The notes: generated by a model from the letters alone, not told the origin. 39,318 bases of DNA from an uncultured Thermogutta sp. (GCA_937128505.1 CAKZMM010000075.1:1-39318); one strand, 5' to 3'; positions 1 through 9,724 are shown, counted from the first letter of the stretch. Translations and numbers: made by a program.

Positions 1-340
1 AGGGGGCCGATTATCTCTCCTGCCGGCTTGGGAATTCCGAAGACCGCTTGGCCCGCAGTAGACTCCGCCCCCTGAGAGCCGGTCGGAAGACGCTAAATCC
101 TCGGTTGACTGGAGCGAGAGACACCAGGACTTGCAGGGCAAGTGCTCGCACTCGCGAGGCGCCGAGCCGTCCAAAAAGTGCGACGGCTCGGCTCGCAGAG
201 AAAGACCCCAGCCGCCCGGCCAGTTGCAAGCTATCGCGGAAACTGGCATTCCGTCGCGCAGAATCAAACCCGCCGCCTTGCGGCGGGCCAGCCGGGTTTG
301 TCCATGAGTTGCCGGCCGCCCGTGATTTCCGCATTGATTC

Positions 341-370
341 CTTGGAGGGTCCCCCCTCCAAGCTCTTTTC
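341..370 (+). terminator. Perfect 9-bp hairpin, possible terminator
   Basis: CTTGGAGGG (341-349) pairs perfectly with CCCTCCAAG (354-362) around a four-base loop, followed by the modest T-rich CTCTTTTC. It could end a transcript entering from left of the window. The T tract is weak, so this is tentative. Confidence 0.3.
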
Positions 371-473
371 GGCTTTGCCTGGGAGCTTTTGCGGCGATGT
401 TGCGAGCCTTTCTGGCTCGATCCGCCTCCTTTTTGCGGAGCTTTGAAAGTAGCGATCGCTCATCGGGGGCGAC

Positions 474-502
474 TTGACATCCGGAAAAACCGACGCCATT
501 AT
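474..502 (+). promoter_or_regulatory. Sigma70-like promoter for the Gfo/Idh/MocA gene
   Basis: A perfect TTGACA (474-479) is followed after 17 bp by CATTAT (497-502, four of six matches to TATAAT). Transcription would start near 509, giving a leader of about 100 nt to the ATG at 610. It is the best promoter match ahead of this gene. Confidence 0.4.
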
Positions 503-609
503 CGGGGTCGAATTTCAAGCGGTTTCGGCATTCCGGTCGTACTTGAGCACTCGGTGTGCTCGAGAGGGAAAGCTTCGCAGGTCGGTCGACCGCCGGGAGG
601 GTCAGATCA

Positions 610-1941
610 ATGCGTCAACTGGGCTCGTTAAGTCGCCGCCAAATGCTGGGTCGGGCGATGCGGTTTTCCGCAGCATTTAGTGTGCCGGCGATCGTGCCCG
701 CTCAGGCCCTAGGACTTGGCGGCATGGTAGCGGCCAATGATCGAATCACCGTGGGGATGATCGGCCTCGGGCGGCAAGCGGTCGCGTACAACCTCCCGTT
801 TTTTCTTGACGCCTCGGATGCCGAAGTAGTCGCTCTTTGCGACGTCGATGCCTGGCGGCTTGCCATGGAATCTCCAGAATTGGCGAAAACCCTCGGTCGC
901 CAACCTCGGCCGCAAAAACTCCGGAGTGCCAAACGGTATCGGGATTGGCGCGAAGTGGTCGAGCACCCGGGGATCGATGCCCTGATGATTTCCACCCCCG
1001 ACCACTGGCATGTTCCCATGGCTTTGGCGGGGGTTAAGGCGGGCAAACACGTATGCTGCGAAAAACCGTTAACACGGTTCATCGCCGAAGGGCGACAGTT
1101 GGCCGACGCGGTCGCCCAAGCCGGCGTGGTGTTCCGGACCGATAGCGAGTTCCGTTCTCTGGAACCATTCCATCGGACCGTGGAGCTGGTGCGAAACGGT
1201 TTGATTGGACCGTTGAAGCGGATTTTTACCGGTGTACCTTTCGGCCCGGACCGCTCCCCACCTGCTGTGGAAATGCCGGTCCCGGAGGAGCTGGATTACG
1301 AGGCGTGGCAAGGCCCGGCCCCGCGCCGGCCGTATTGCGGGGATCGCGTCCATCCCCGGCATGGATACTCGCGTCCCGGCTGGATGAATATCCTCGATTA
1401 TTGCGATGGAATGATCACCAATTGGGGGACTCATCTAAACGACATCGCCCAGTGGGGCAATAACACCGACCGCACCGGCCCGGTGGAAATCGAAGGCTCC
1501 GGGGAGTATACACCGGCCGGCGGGTTGTGGAATGTCATTCGTTCTTTCGAAGTGCGTTATCGTTACGCGAACGATGTCGAGCTTTGCTATCGAACGGATC
1601 GGCCTTATGTACGCTTCGAGGGAACCGAGGGCTGGATTCAAGCGGATTATCCCAAGGGTCTTACGGCGGAACCGATTTCAGTCTTGACGGCTGCCCTGCC
1701 GCCGGAGGCCGTGCGGTTTCCCTTAAAGCCAGAAAAACGCGATTTTCTCGATGCGATTAAGACCGGCGGGTCCACGTTGGCCGATGCGGAGGTCGGGCAT
1801 CGCACAACTTCTCTGTGTCATCTCGGCCATATTGCGGTCCACCTGGGAAGGAAGCTCCGGTGGGACCCTGTTGCCGAGCGCTTCACCAACTGCGAAGAAG
1901 CGAATCGATATTTGGACCGTCCAATCCTAGAGCCACCGTAG
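610..1941 (+). CDS. Tat-exported Gfo/Idh/MocA family oxidoreductase
   Basis: A 443-residue NAD(P)-dependent oxidoreductase-like protein. The N-terminus carries a twin-arginine signal (SRRQML, Arg9-Arg10) with a hydrophobic stretch ending near VPAQA, so export is expected. The Rossmann motif follows (VGMIGLGRQA, about residues 51-60), then the family's EKP signature (CCEKPLTR, about 158-165). The C-terminal half has the typical substrate-domain segment (NWGTHLNDIAQWG). The ATG at 610 is chosen because GGGAGG lies just upstream and the Tat signal starts immediately; an upstream in-frame ATG at 556 lacks this. Family members oxidise or rearrange sugars, inositols or glycosides; the substrate here is unknown. 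The next gene, a sugar/nucleoside-type MFS transporter, starts 81 bp downstream on the same strand, suggesting a shared catabolic operon. Exported members of this family are common in Planctomycetota. Confidence 0.9.
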   Translation: MRQLGSLSRRQMLGRAMRFSAAFSVPAIVPAQALGLGGMVAANDRITVGMIGLGRQAVAYNLPFFLDASDAEVVALCDVDAWRLAMESPELAKTLGRQPRPQKLRSAKRYRDWREVVEHPGIDALMISTPDHWHVPMALAGVKAGKHVCCEKPLTRFIAEGRQLADAVAQAGVVFRTDSEFRSLEPFHRTVELVRNGLIGPLKRIFTGVPFGPDRSPPAVEMPVPEELDYEAWQGPAPRRPYCGDRVHPRHGYSRPGWMNILDYCDGMITNWGTHLNDIAQWGNNTDRTGPVEIEGSGEYTPAGGLWNVIRSFEVRYRYANDVELCYRTDRPYVRFEGTEGWIQADYPKGLTAEPISVLTAALPPEAVRFPLKPEKRDFLDAIKTGGSTLADAEVGHRTTSLCHLGHIAVHLGRKLRWDPVAERFTNCEEANRYLDRPILEPP

Positions 1942-2022
1942 GGCTGAGGAGCCCAAGAGGGCCGTGCGGGATTTGGCTAATCGCGTACTAGAGTCCGTTG
2001 GCCGATAGAAAAGGAGAAAGCC

Positions 2023-3207
2023 GTGACTGTGGGATGGGATGTTTATCTGGCTTTGAGCATGGCCATGTTCTTGGAGTATGCCATTTGGGGGGCGTGGGCA
2101 CCGGTTTTGGCGGCCCGATTGCTCGGCCCCTTGGGAATGAGCGGCAAGCAAACCGGCTGGATCTACGCCACGCTGCCTTTGGCCTGTATCTTTGCCCCGC
2201 TCATTTCCGGGCAATTAGCCGATAGCTTTTTTGCCATCAAATGGATTTTGGCCGTTTCGCAAGCACTGAGCGGCCTATTCCTGCTGGTGGCAGCATTTCA
2301 ACGGAGCTTTTGGCCTCTTTTCGGGGTGATGTTTCTGCACTCGTGTTTTTATGCGGCTACGCTCCCGCTGGTGAACGCCATATTGTTCCAGGAGGTCCCC
2401 GACGATAGCACCCGCGCGGCCGTGTTCATTTGGGCACCTGTGGCTTGGGCTTTAGTGGGCTACTTTCTGACAGGGTGGCGGTGGATCTTCAAGACGGAAA
2501 AAGAAGGGCGCGACTGCCTTATTCTTGGTGGGGTGTTGGCGCTAGTGATGGCCGTGTGTTGCGCTTTATTCTTGCCGAGCAATGTGCCGTCACAAACCGG
2601 CGAAATCCCTATCGTCAAAGCCTTGGCGAAATTACAAAGTCTCGATTTCTCAATTTTCATCATCGTCTCTCTCATCGCCGCCGGGCTGATGCAGTTTTAT
2701 TTCCTCGGTTCTGCGAGGTTTATGCAGGATATCGGAATCGGCGCGAAAAATGTGCCGGGAATCATGGCTATTGCCCAGGCTATTCAAGCACTAGCGACGT
2801 TCTTCTTGCTTGAACAGTTTATTCGGACACTCGGTTTCAAATGGATGCTCACCGTTGGGGTCCTTTGCTGGGTGCTCCTTTATGCCGTGTACTTTTTGAT
2901 GAAGCCGCGATGGCTCATTGCGGTTGTGCAGGGCTTTCACGGTTTGGCGTATGTGTTCTTCATGATCGGTGGTCAGATATACGGTGATAGTGTGGCCGGC
3001 GCCGAAATCCGCAGCTCTATGCAGGCCCTCATTTTTGCGGTAACCACCGGTATTGGGCTATTCCTGGGCACGCAACTAGCCGGCTTCGTTATGGATCGTG
3101 CCAAGGAACAGGAGCAGTTCTTGTGGAGGAAAATTTGGGTGGTGCCGGGCCTGATCCTTGCCGCCTGTGCGTTGGCTTTGGCTGCCTTGTTCCGCGGGGC
3201 GAGCTAA
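2023..3207 (+). CDS. MFS transporter, nucleoside:H+ symporter (NupG-like) type
   Basis: A 394-residue polytopic membrane protein with about 12 hydrophobic segments. The opening segment (MAMFLEYAIWGAWAPVLAARL) resembles the start of NupG/XapB-like nucleoside:H+ symporters, in which a WGAW motif in TM1 is common. It starts with GTG at 2023, seven bases after AAGGAG, and ends at a charged helix and hydrophobic tail. Homologues in Planctomycetota sit beside sugar oxidoreductase genes, as here (81 bp after the Gfo/Idh/MocA gene), so sugar or nucleoside uptake feeding the same pathway is inferred. The substrate cannot be read from sequence. No terminator was found downstream; the next gene is convergent. 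Confidence 0.85.
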   Translation: MTVGWDVYLALSMAMFLEYAIWGAWAPVLAARLLGPLGMSGKQTGWIYATLPLACIFAPLISGQLADSFFAIKWILAVSQALSGLFLLVAAFQRSFWPLFGVMFLHSCFYAATLPLVNAILFQEVPDDSTRAAVFIWAPVAWALVGYFLTGWRWIFKTEKEGRDCLILGGVLALVMAVCCALFLPSNVPSQTGEIPIVKALAKLQSLDFSIFIIVSLIAAGLMQFYFLGSARFMQDIGIGAKNVPGIMAIAQAIQALATFFLLEQFIRTLGFKWMLTVGVLCWVLLYAVYFLMKPRWLIAVVQGFHGLAYVFFMIGGQIYGDSVAGAEIRSSMQALIFAVTTGIGLFLGTQLAGFVMDRAKEQEQFLWRKIWVVPGLILAACALALAALFRGAS

Positions 3208-3744
3208 AGGTGTAAGAATGGCGAAAACTGAAACTAACAGAATCGCTAAGACGGGGAAACGAAGCAGTCGGTAACAGGGTCCATTTGCATCACCGCAAAA
3301 CTGAAATTGACAGAATTACTTACACGGGGAGACCGCCAAGCCGTACGGATTTTCCCGTGGCGAGATTCCATTTCCCCGTGACGAGATTCGCGGCGTTGCA
3401 GCCCGCGGGAATGGGCACCTTCAGCGAAGCCGCGGAGATATCGCAGACGTAAGCATCGCGGAATGCCCGGGATAGCAAGGCTTGAAGTGCCGGGAAATGG
3501 TTAATTGCCAGGAAAATAACCAGTCGCCGGGAAATTGGTTTGAGCTGTTTCGTTCCAGCTTTTCTGGTGAAGCGAGGGCTTAATCGAATATCCTGGCAAC
3601 GTCGGACACCATCGCAATTTGGTGAAACCCGGTTCGATAAACGGCTGCAAAAGCGGGCCAAAACCCAGCGTTTCAGCCATCATCGTAGGGGGAAAGAGCA
3701 TCGTAGGGGGGAGGCGCAAGCTCTCAGAGTTCACGCCCAGACGA
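3208..3744. other. Convergent intergenic region rich in direct repeats
   Basis: No gene is supported between the MFS gene and the convergent isomerase-like gene. It contains a 34-nt imperfect direct repeat (3224-3257 and 3297-3330). It also holds a 15-nt near repeat (3354-3368 and 3375-3389) and a duplicated CATCGTAGGGGG near 3680-3710. No clear terminator was seen for either gene. Confidence 0.6.
3224..3330. repeat. 34-nt imperfect direct repeat, 73-bp period
   Basis: Copies at 3224-3257 and 3297-3330 agree at 28 of 34 positions; both begin AAAACTGAAA and end ACGGGGA. The first copy starts 17 bp after the MFS stop codon. Only two copies are present. Confidence 0.6.
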
Positions 3745-4752
3745 TTAAACGATGGGTTCACCGAAGCTGATACCGATCTCCTTACCCAGTTCAAATAGGT
3801 ACAGGCGCGAGCGATCGTACTCCTCAGGGCTAGCCATGTGCTCGATCATGAGGGGCGGGTTTTGAGGCAACTCCGCCAGCCGCCGAAGATACGTGCGGTA
3901 ATCGAGTTGGCCAGTTCCCAGGGTTACCTCGCGGAAGTGGATCTGCATTTCCACTTCCCAAGCCACATCCTTGGCATGGCAACTCACGATCCACGGTCCG
4001 AGCTTTTCGAAGCATTCCTCCAAAAGAGCGGTATTCTGATAGAACCGCCGCGGCGAATTGATCAAGTTGCAGGGGTCCAAATGGACGGCAAAGGCCGGAC
4101 GGTCAATGGCCCGGATGAGCTCGAGGTAGCTATCAGGACTATCCGGCAGTGACCAACCCATCATCTCGTAGGAGAATTTCGCGCGCTTCGGTCGCACTGC
4201 GTCGATGATGGCCCGGGCATTTTCCACCGCTTGCTCGAAGAAAGCAGGAGAGAGATTATCCGGGTGCGGCCCGTACCACACCTCGCGATTGAAAGATCCC
4301 GCGATATTCACGCAGCAAAGGGCGCCCAATTCGTCGGCTAAAGCGAGGCCCTCGATGACCCGCTCCAGATTCGCTTTTCGTTTTTGCGGGTCGCTTTCCA
4401 GCAGGTTACACCAGCGTCCCACTTCGGCGATGACAACATCGTGTTTGGTAAAGGCCTGAGAAAGCTCCCGAATACGGTCTTTATCGTTCAGCGAGACCGC
4501 CGGGCAATAGGCCGCGCGGTAGCCCAGGCGCCGATGAGCGAGGGCCAAAGCTTCCGGATCGGCGGGGGGATTGAACACAGGTCCGCCAAGGCGGATTGCC
4601 GCATTCCGTCCGCCGGTTTGCTGCGCGGCATACCCGGCCGCCCAAGACCCCGCACGCGGCAGGCCGACCGTGGTGCTCAGACCCAACGCCGCACCGGCAG
4701 TTCCCCACGTTGCCCAGCGTAAGAACTCGCGTCGAGACGGGTTGCCTCTCAC
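3745..4752 (-). CDS. Tat-exported sugar phosphate isomerase/epimerase-like TIM barrel
   Basis: A 335-residue protein of the xylose isomerase-like (AP endonuclease 2) TIM-barrel superfamily. The N-terminus has a Tat signal (SRREFLRW, Arg7-Arg8) followed by an Ala/Gly-rich hydrophobic segment. The barrel shows expected metal-site neighbourhoods: HLDPCNL, CHAKDV and, near the C-terminus, MIEHM. The start is taken as GTG at 4752 because GAGGAGG lies 7 nt upstream; an in-frame GTG at 4773 would place that SD inside the gene. Such enzymes isomerise or epimerise sugars with a divalent metal; the substrate is unknown. It converges on the Gfo/Idh/MocA-MFS pair and may act on the same class of sugars, though it is transcribed separately. 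Confidence 0.85.
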   Translation of the reverse strand: MRGNPSRREFLRWATWGTAGAALGLSTTVGLPRAGSWAAGYAAQQTGGRNAAIRLGGPVFNPPADPEALALAHRRLGYRAAYCPAVSLNDKDRIRELSQAFTKHDVVIAEVGRWCNLLESDPQKRKANLERVIEGLALADELGALCCVNIAGSFNREVWYGPHPDNLSPAFFEQAVENARAIIDAVRPKRAKFSYEMMGWSLPDSPDSYLELIRAIDRPAFAVHLDPCNLINSPRRFYQNTALLEECFEKLGPWIVSCHAKDVAWEVEMQIHFREVTLGTGQLDYRTYLRRLAELPQNPPLMIEHMASPEEYDRSRLYLFELGKEIGISFGEPIV

Positions 4753-5457
4753 GATGGAACCTCCTCGGAACACAAAATTTTCTTCACTTCTAGGATTTCT
4801 CTATTCAGGGATTTGTCTATTCAATGCCGTGATCTACACCTGGTCCTACCGGTTTCCAAACGAAGGCCCGTACGATTCAGGGATTTCTCTATTCAACACC
4901 CTCATCCAAACGCCGTCATTTGAAGGAAGGCTTTCATCAAGGGTGCCCCGGCATTCAAACCGCAAAAGATAATCATAATTGGCGGATTGCCAGTGGAATA
5001 CTTTGCATCTGCCAAAAGCGGCAAGCATTTACCAAAAGCGGAAAGGTTGATGTCTTTTGGAGTGCACGCGTCCTGCTGTCTCCATCTTCAATTCTCTAGG
5101 ATATCACGAATCAATTCACCGAATCCCTACGCATTCGGCCGACAGTCCCGGGTGCACCGATTTCGGGAAGCTTAGGTCTAAGCGGTCCTACTGGGGATCG
5201 ATCAGCTTTTTAGTGCCGTTAGGACCTTTCTATTAAGTTCAATTAAGTCGTAAGACTCCAAGATACCGTCGCGTTGAACCAGCGAAAATGGGGAAACCTT
5301 GCCGGCAAGTCGGTTTTTCTTGGCTTAAGCGGGAAGTGGTCGTCGATTCATAAAGCAAAAGTTGACAGATCGCACGGTTCGGCAGGGGCTCTACGCTCTG
5401 CTCGGTGCCTGATTGGCGGATATTTCACATCCCTATCCCTTGAAGGGGGGCGAAGGT
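4753..5457. other. Divergent intergenic region
   Basis: It separates the minus-strand isomerase-like gene from the plus-strand BBP7 gene and must hold both promoters, but I could not pick a convincing pair. It contains a 26-nt direct repeat with 72-bp period (4803-4828 and 4875-4900). A CCAAAAGCGG duplication lies at about 5010-5040. No coding sequence is supported. Confidence 0.55.
4803..4900. repeat. 26-nt imperfect direct repeat, 72-bp period
   Basis: Copies at 4803-4828 and 4875-4900 share ATTCAGGGATTT, one mismatch, then CTATTCAA and a similar tail. A partial third copy (GATTTCTCTATTC) lies immediately upstream near 4794-4806. Confidence 0.55.
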
Positions 5458-6624
5458 ATGACACTTAGAGGCTCATTGGTCTGGTTAATCGCTTTTGCCG
5501 TGAGCACTGTCGGAAGCCAACTTTATGGCCAAGCAGTGGTTTACGCGCCCACGGGAGGTCACATGCCGCCCGGTTACCTCACGGCTTGGCAACCGAGCTC
5601 CGCTTTTGTGACGGGTGGGGCGTTAGTCGCGGCCGGACAGCAGCCCACGCCAGCTCCCGGCGTTTTGCCGCAAGCTAACGAGAGCAAATCGGCGGGCGAG
5701 GACTGCGGAACGTGCGGATCAGCCAGCACCTGCTGCCCGCGCTGGAGCATGTTCGGCGATATCCTGTACATTCGGCCGCGCAACCAGGAGGTCGCTATCG
5801 CCGTACCCGCCAACGGGGCAGTTCCCCCAAACCCAGCTCCCATTCAGGTCGGCCCGACGGTTATCGCGGATTTCGACTATGAGCCCGCTTTCCGCTTGGG
5901 GAGCACGATGCCCTTCGGCGAGTGCAGCCTCCTGCGATCGACCTTCACTTATTTGGAAGCAACCACAAACACGTACGGTGCTACGCGTCCGCCCAACGTG
6001 ATGCAGCCGATGATCACCCACCCGGCGGTTGACCTGGCGGACCGAACTTTCCTCGAAGCTGCCGGGCGCTACCTCCTGGATGTTGAGCTATACGATGTGG
6101 ACTGGGTTCGTGTCCTGTCCATCGGCGATTATCACCAGTTGGATCTTGTGCTCGGCGGCCGTTATGCAGGTTTGAGCCAGGAGCTGCGAACTTCTTTGAT
6201 TGCCAACGTCCGTGATACGGTCGATACCGACGTGAACTTTAACGGCGGCGGTATCCGTGTAGGGTTGGAAGGCGAGTGGCACGATACCTCGAGATATTGG
6301 CTCCTCTATGCCCGGAGTGCTGCCAGTTTTGTGGCCGGCGAGTTCCGCGCCTCCTACCGGCAGACGAACAACCTGGGTCAGCGGTTGGTCGACACTTCGT
6401 GGGAAGCCGGCCGCCTGATCAGTATGCTCGATTTGGAGATCGGGCTCGGGTGGCACAACGCAAGGGACACCATGCGATTTACCGCAGGCTATATGGTCAG
6501 CGGATGGCATAATACGGTCAACACCGCTCAGTATATCGATGCCGTCCAAACCAACGAATATGCAGGACTCGGCGACTTCATGACCTTCGACGGCTTCGTG
6601 GGTCGGGCGGAATTCCGGTTCTAA
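5458..6624 (+). CDS. BBP7 family outer-membrane beta-barrel protein
   Basis: A 388-residue protein with a Sec signal peptide (hydrophobic core LVWLIAFAVSTVG, likely cleavage near LYGQA). A short Pro/Cys-rich segment (CGTCGSASTCC, about residues 83-93) precedes a long region of alternating strands ending in a typical outer-membrane terminal strand (GRAEFRF, aromatic last residue). The motif WSMFGDILYIRPR after the Cys cluster matches how the planctomycete-specific BBP7 putative porin family begins its barrel. The ATG at 5458 is used because GGGGGGCGAAGG precedes it; the longer in-frame TTG start would add residues before the signal peptide. Role: probably an outer-membrane pore or structural barrel. 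It is monocistronic, with a terminator at 6838-6870. Confidence 0.85.
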   Translation: MTLRGSLVWLIAFAVSTVGSQLYGQAVVYAPTGGHMPPGYLTAWQPSSAFVTGGALVAAGQQPTPAPGVLPQANESKSAGEDCGTCGSASTCCPRWSMFGDILYIRPRNQEVAIAVPANGAVPPNPAPIQVGPTVIADFDYEPAFRLGSTMPFGECSLLRSTFTYLEATTNTYGATRPPNVMQPMITHPAVDLADRTFLEAAGRYLLDVELYDVDWVRVLSIGDYHQLDLVLGGRYAGLSQELRTSLIANVRDTVDTDVNFNGGGIRVGLEGEWHDTSRYWLLYARSAASFVAGEFRASYRQTNNLGQRLVDTSWEAGRLISMLDLEIGLGWHNARDTMRFTAGYMVSGWHNTVNTAQYIDAVQTNEYAGLGDFMTFDGFVGRAEFRF

Positions 6625-7475
6625 CCCCACCCTTGCGGCCGCGACCTGCCACAATTTGAAGAGGTTCAATGCGGCAACCTGATTCGCAAGATCATCCTTA
6701 GCCCGATAACCCAAATGCGAATGTTAAAGCCGCGGTTGCTAACAGTCGTATAGGTAAGCTAATCGAGTTCCAAGCTCGCCGGGCACCAGTCACCCGGCCG
6801 AGCATCGAAAAACGACAATCCTAGCTGATTCTGGTTTGGCCCCGATAAACCGGGGCCAATCGTTTTTTTTGGGGAAAGGCTTCTGCGTTTACGTTTCTGT
6901 TTCAAGTTTCTTCCAGGCCGGCCGCTGTGGTTTCCATAAAGGAGGGTTTGGGGGGATGCCCCGCGGCACCGTTTTTGGAGGGATGCAGCAATTCCTCCTT
7001 TCCGAACTCCTTTTCCGACATTTGCCTTCTCTGACCGGATCCTCATGAAGTGCGGGTAGCTTCTCGGGCAAACGACCCCAGCCGACCCATTCCAAGTCTT
7101 AAGCGGAGAGCACCCACCGCGAGAAGTCTGCTCAAGCCTCCCCCGAGATGATCTGCGTCCCCTTGCCTAGACCTGCCGGGAATTAGTGCCGGGTGCAGCT
7201 CCGATTCATCCAGGCACTTTTCTCCTTTCCGCTTGACTTCGCGATTGTTGTTCTTCCCTTGCAGCTTTCGGCTTTAGCCCGGAGATCGTTCGCACAGCGT
7301 AAAAACTGGCTCAGGATGAGCAAAAGGCTTAAGTCGCACGTCACGGAACTTGGCGAAGCGATTTCCCGCGGCTATACACGTAGCAATGTCAGGTGCAGCA
7401 AGGTCAGGGGTTCAGAAGGCTGCAAATCGCTTCTTAATAGTTGAAGGTAAGGGAAACGCACAGGTGGAGGTCCTC
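6625..7475. other. Intergenic region with terminator and a candidate micro-ORF
   Basis: It holds the BBP7 terminator (6838-6870). A 30-codon frame at 6956-7048 begins ATG nine bases after AAAGGAGGG, but its sequence matches nothing I know, so I do not call it a gene. The rest up to the large secreted-protein gene at 7476 shows no coding signature. Confidence 0.55.
6838..6870 (+). terminator. Rho-independent terminator after BBP7 gene
   Basis: GGCCCC (6838-6843) pairs with GGGGCC (6852-6857) around an 8-nt loop, and an uninterrupted run of eight T follows at 6863-6870. It lies about 215 bp after the BBP7 stop codon, leaving a long 3-prime untranslated region. Confidence 0.8.
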
Positions 7476-9458
7476 ATGCAGAGTTGGATGATCCGCTTTT
7501 TCAAATCAAAAGGGAAAGTTCTGTACGCTTCAAAAGGGAGAATGCGGTATGCTTTCTGTCGGCCTTGGATCGGTGCACTTTCGGTGGATCTCCTGCTGCT
7601 AGTGGTCTGCCTTGGGCTTGGGAATGCGGCATGCGCCGAGGAAACCGCGACGAAAGGCGGCCCCCAGCCGCCCGGGGGAAAGTGGCGAATCCTCGTCGAT
7701 AAGGTCATGCAGCCGGAAGCCAAATGGACGACCGAGCGGTGGATGGTCGAGGCAACCGCCAAGGCGGGGTTCAATGTTTATTGCCCGCGGCAAGGGTTTG
7801 ACCGGCCCGACGAAGTTCGCCAAATAGCCCAGTGGTGTGCCGAGTTGGGGATTTACTACGTGCCTTGGATGCGGGCATCGCTTGAAGCTCCCGCGGGTCC
7901 ATCAGCCGAAGGCAAAAAGGTGGTATGGGCTACTGGCCAAGAGCAGCCGCTTTGGAGTCCCAATTCAGACGAGCTGTGGCAATGGTTCGAAAAGCACGTG
8001 ACTTATTACGCTAAACTTCGGAAAGAAAACCCTTATGTACTGGGGGTATTCGTCGATTTCGAGAACTATGCGCCAGGGCGGGTCGCCAATTTGTATGATC
8101 TTTCGTACGATCAGATGATCATGCGGCAATTTGCGGAGGAGCGGGGGCTTGCTTTGCCACAGCTTCCCCCGGAGAAGCGAAAACCGTGGTTGCAGGATCA
8201 AGGACTTCACGAGGCCTTTGAGACCTTTCAGGCGGAGCGGTGGCGGGCACGGTGTCAAGCTATCCGACGGGCCGTCGATGCCATCGAGCCGACACTTCGC
8301 TTCTGCATTTGCCCGGCGCCGGGCACGCCTTTCATGATTCGCGCCGTATACCCCCAGTGGGCGACCCCCCGCGCGCCGCTCATGTTGGGGGATGAAGGCA
8401 CCTACGGTCGGCCGGGACGACTTCTGACCGAAGCAGATGCCCTTCAACTCAACCGCGAACGCCTGCTCCGAAACCGTCAGATCCCCCTGGAGGCCGGTAT
8501 TCCGTTTCTTTATTTGGGCGGTATCGACCCGGTGGTCCGCGGGGCTGATCCGGAGTTTTGCGGAAAAAATGCGGTAATGATCAGCGAGACGGTCGACGGT
8601 TATTGGGTCTTCTATGAAGGGCCGCAGTACAAAGTTGACCATCCGGAGTATTGGAAGTGGTTCACCTGGGCCAATCAGGCGGTCGAGCAGGGGAACTTTC
8701 AGGCCCAACATCAACCCCGACAAACCCCCGAAACCCTCTTAGGCGATTTGTTCATGGGGCTTCCTTCTCGGCTCGAGCTTTGGCCGCTCCGCGATGGGCC
8801 GGGAATGCGTGAATATCCGGGGGTCAATCTCCGCCACGAGAACATCCTCGTTTTGGCGGCGAAAGCGGGCGAACCAGTGAAAGTGGAGCTGGAATGGGTC
8901 AAAGTGGGGTCGGCTATTTCGCGGATCATCTGGGAAGCAAGAGATTTGCGGCAGCGGCCCCTAGCTTCAGGAATCGGTGAGCTGGGTAAACCGGTAACCG
9001 TCGAGTTCGTGCCGCCGTCGAGCGAGTTGATTTGGCTAGCCGTCTCCGCCGGTTCAGGGGCGTGCCGCGTCAAACGCTCCTCGGTTCCCGTGGGGATCTA
9101 TGCGACTAATCCTCTGCGGACCATATTCCGGGTGGAACGGCTGTGGTTTTATGTTCCGACCGGACGTAGCCGCTTTTCAATACGGGCCCAAGGCAGCGGA
9201 AGTGAAACGGTGCGCCTCAATGTCTTTTCGCCGGAAAGCCAACTGGTAGCCACAGGGCAGACTTCGCTCCAAGACGCCACGGTGAGCGTCGCGGCGGCTG
9301 GCCCCGCAACCCAGGGAGCGGTTTGGTCCCTCGAAATCACGCGAGCTGACGAGGGGGTTTTGGAGGATTGCGCCCTTTATTGGGATTCGCGGCTTCCACC
9401 GGTCTTGGCTCTGCGTGCCGATGAGTGTTTTGCGCCGATTTCCGCCCGACAAAAATAA
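7476..9458 (+). CDS. Large secreted TIM-barrel protein, glycoside-hydrolase-like
   Basis: A 660-residue protein with a long basic N-terminal region and a hydrophobic signal core (LSVDLLLLVVCLGLGNAACA, cleavage near ACAEE). After the signal the pattern is that of a TIM barrel: WMVEATAKAGFNVYCPRQ, then a strand ending in acidic residues (FVDFENYAPG, about residues 190-199), then CICPAPGTP and MLGDEGTY. Residues from about 430 look like beta-sandwich domains. The acidic strand ends are the usual place for catalytic residues in glycoside hydrolases, so a role in polysaccharide breakdown is inferred; no CAZy family can be assigned. The ATG at 7476 follows GGAGG by 5 nt. Starting at 7542 would give a shorter, more standard signal peptide but lacks a well-spaced SD. 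It appears monocistronic. Confidence 0.75.
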   Translation: MQSWMIRFFKSKGKVLYASKGRMRYAFCRPWIGALSVDLLLLVVCLGLGNAACAEETATKGGPQPPGGKWRILVDKVMQPEAKWTTERWMVEATAKAGFNVYCPRQGFDRPDEVRQIAQWCAELGIYYVPWMRASLEAPAGPSAEGKKVVWATGQEQPLWSPNSDELWQWFEKHVTYYAKLRKENPYVLGVFVDFENYAPGRVANLYDLSYDQMIMRQFAEERGLALPQLPPEKRKPWLQDQGLHEAFETFQAERWRARCQAIRRAVDAIEPTLRFCICPAPGTPFMIRAVYPQWATPRAPLMLGDEGTYGRPGRLLTEADALQLNRERLLRNRQIPLEAGIPFLYLGGIDPVVRGADPEFCGKNAVMISETVDGYWVFYEGPQYKVDHPEYWKWFTWANQAVEQGNFQAQHQPRQTPETLLGDLFMGLPSRLELWPLRDGPGMREYPGVNLRHENILVLAAKAGEPVKVELEWVKVGSAISRIIWEARDLRQRPLASGIGELGKPVTVEFVPPSSELIWLAVSAGSGACRVKRSSVPVGIYATNPLRTIFRVERLWFYVPTGRSRFSIRAQGSGSETVRLNVFSPESQLVATGQTSLQDATVSVAAAGPATQGAVWSLEITRADEGVLEDCALYWDSRLPPVLALRADECFAPISARQK

Positions 9459-9724
9459 TCATGTGATTAGATCAGAGGCTTCGGCTCACGGTGCTCCAAA
9501 GAAATAAACCGCACGTTTTTCTGACTTTTTTTCTGAAGAGTTGAAAACCGCGATTCTCGATCCGGCAGGGAAGACCGGTCAGAAACCTCGCCGCGCGTTG
9601 CGGATCGCATTGTTAGCTCAGACCCCGGCCGAAATGGGAGCACGAGACCCGGCCGAGCGCCGGGAATTCATCCCCCCCTTTTGCGAGCTCATTGTACCGA
9701 AAGGGTTCACAAAGGGCGGGTTAG

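Larger units (their letters stand above)
1..609. other. Non-coding stretch at left edge
   Basis: I see no convincing gene here; the overlapping frames on both strands are Arg/Ser/Pro-rich, without family motifs. It holds two GC-rich inverted repeats (269-276 with 280-287, and 341-349 with 354-362) and a sigma70-like promoter (474-502) ahead of the first gene. A longer pairing of 265-272 with 293-300 would compete with the first hairpin. Confidence 0.6.
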
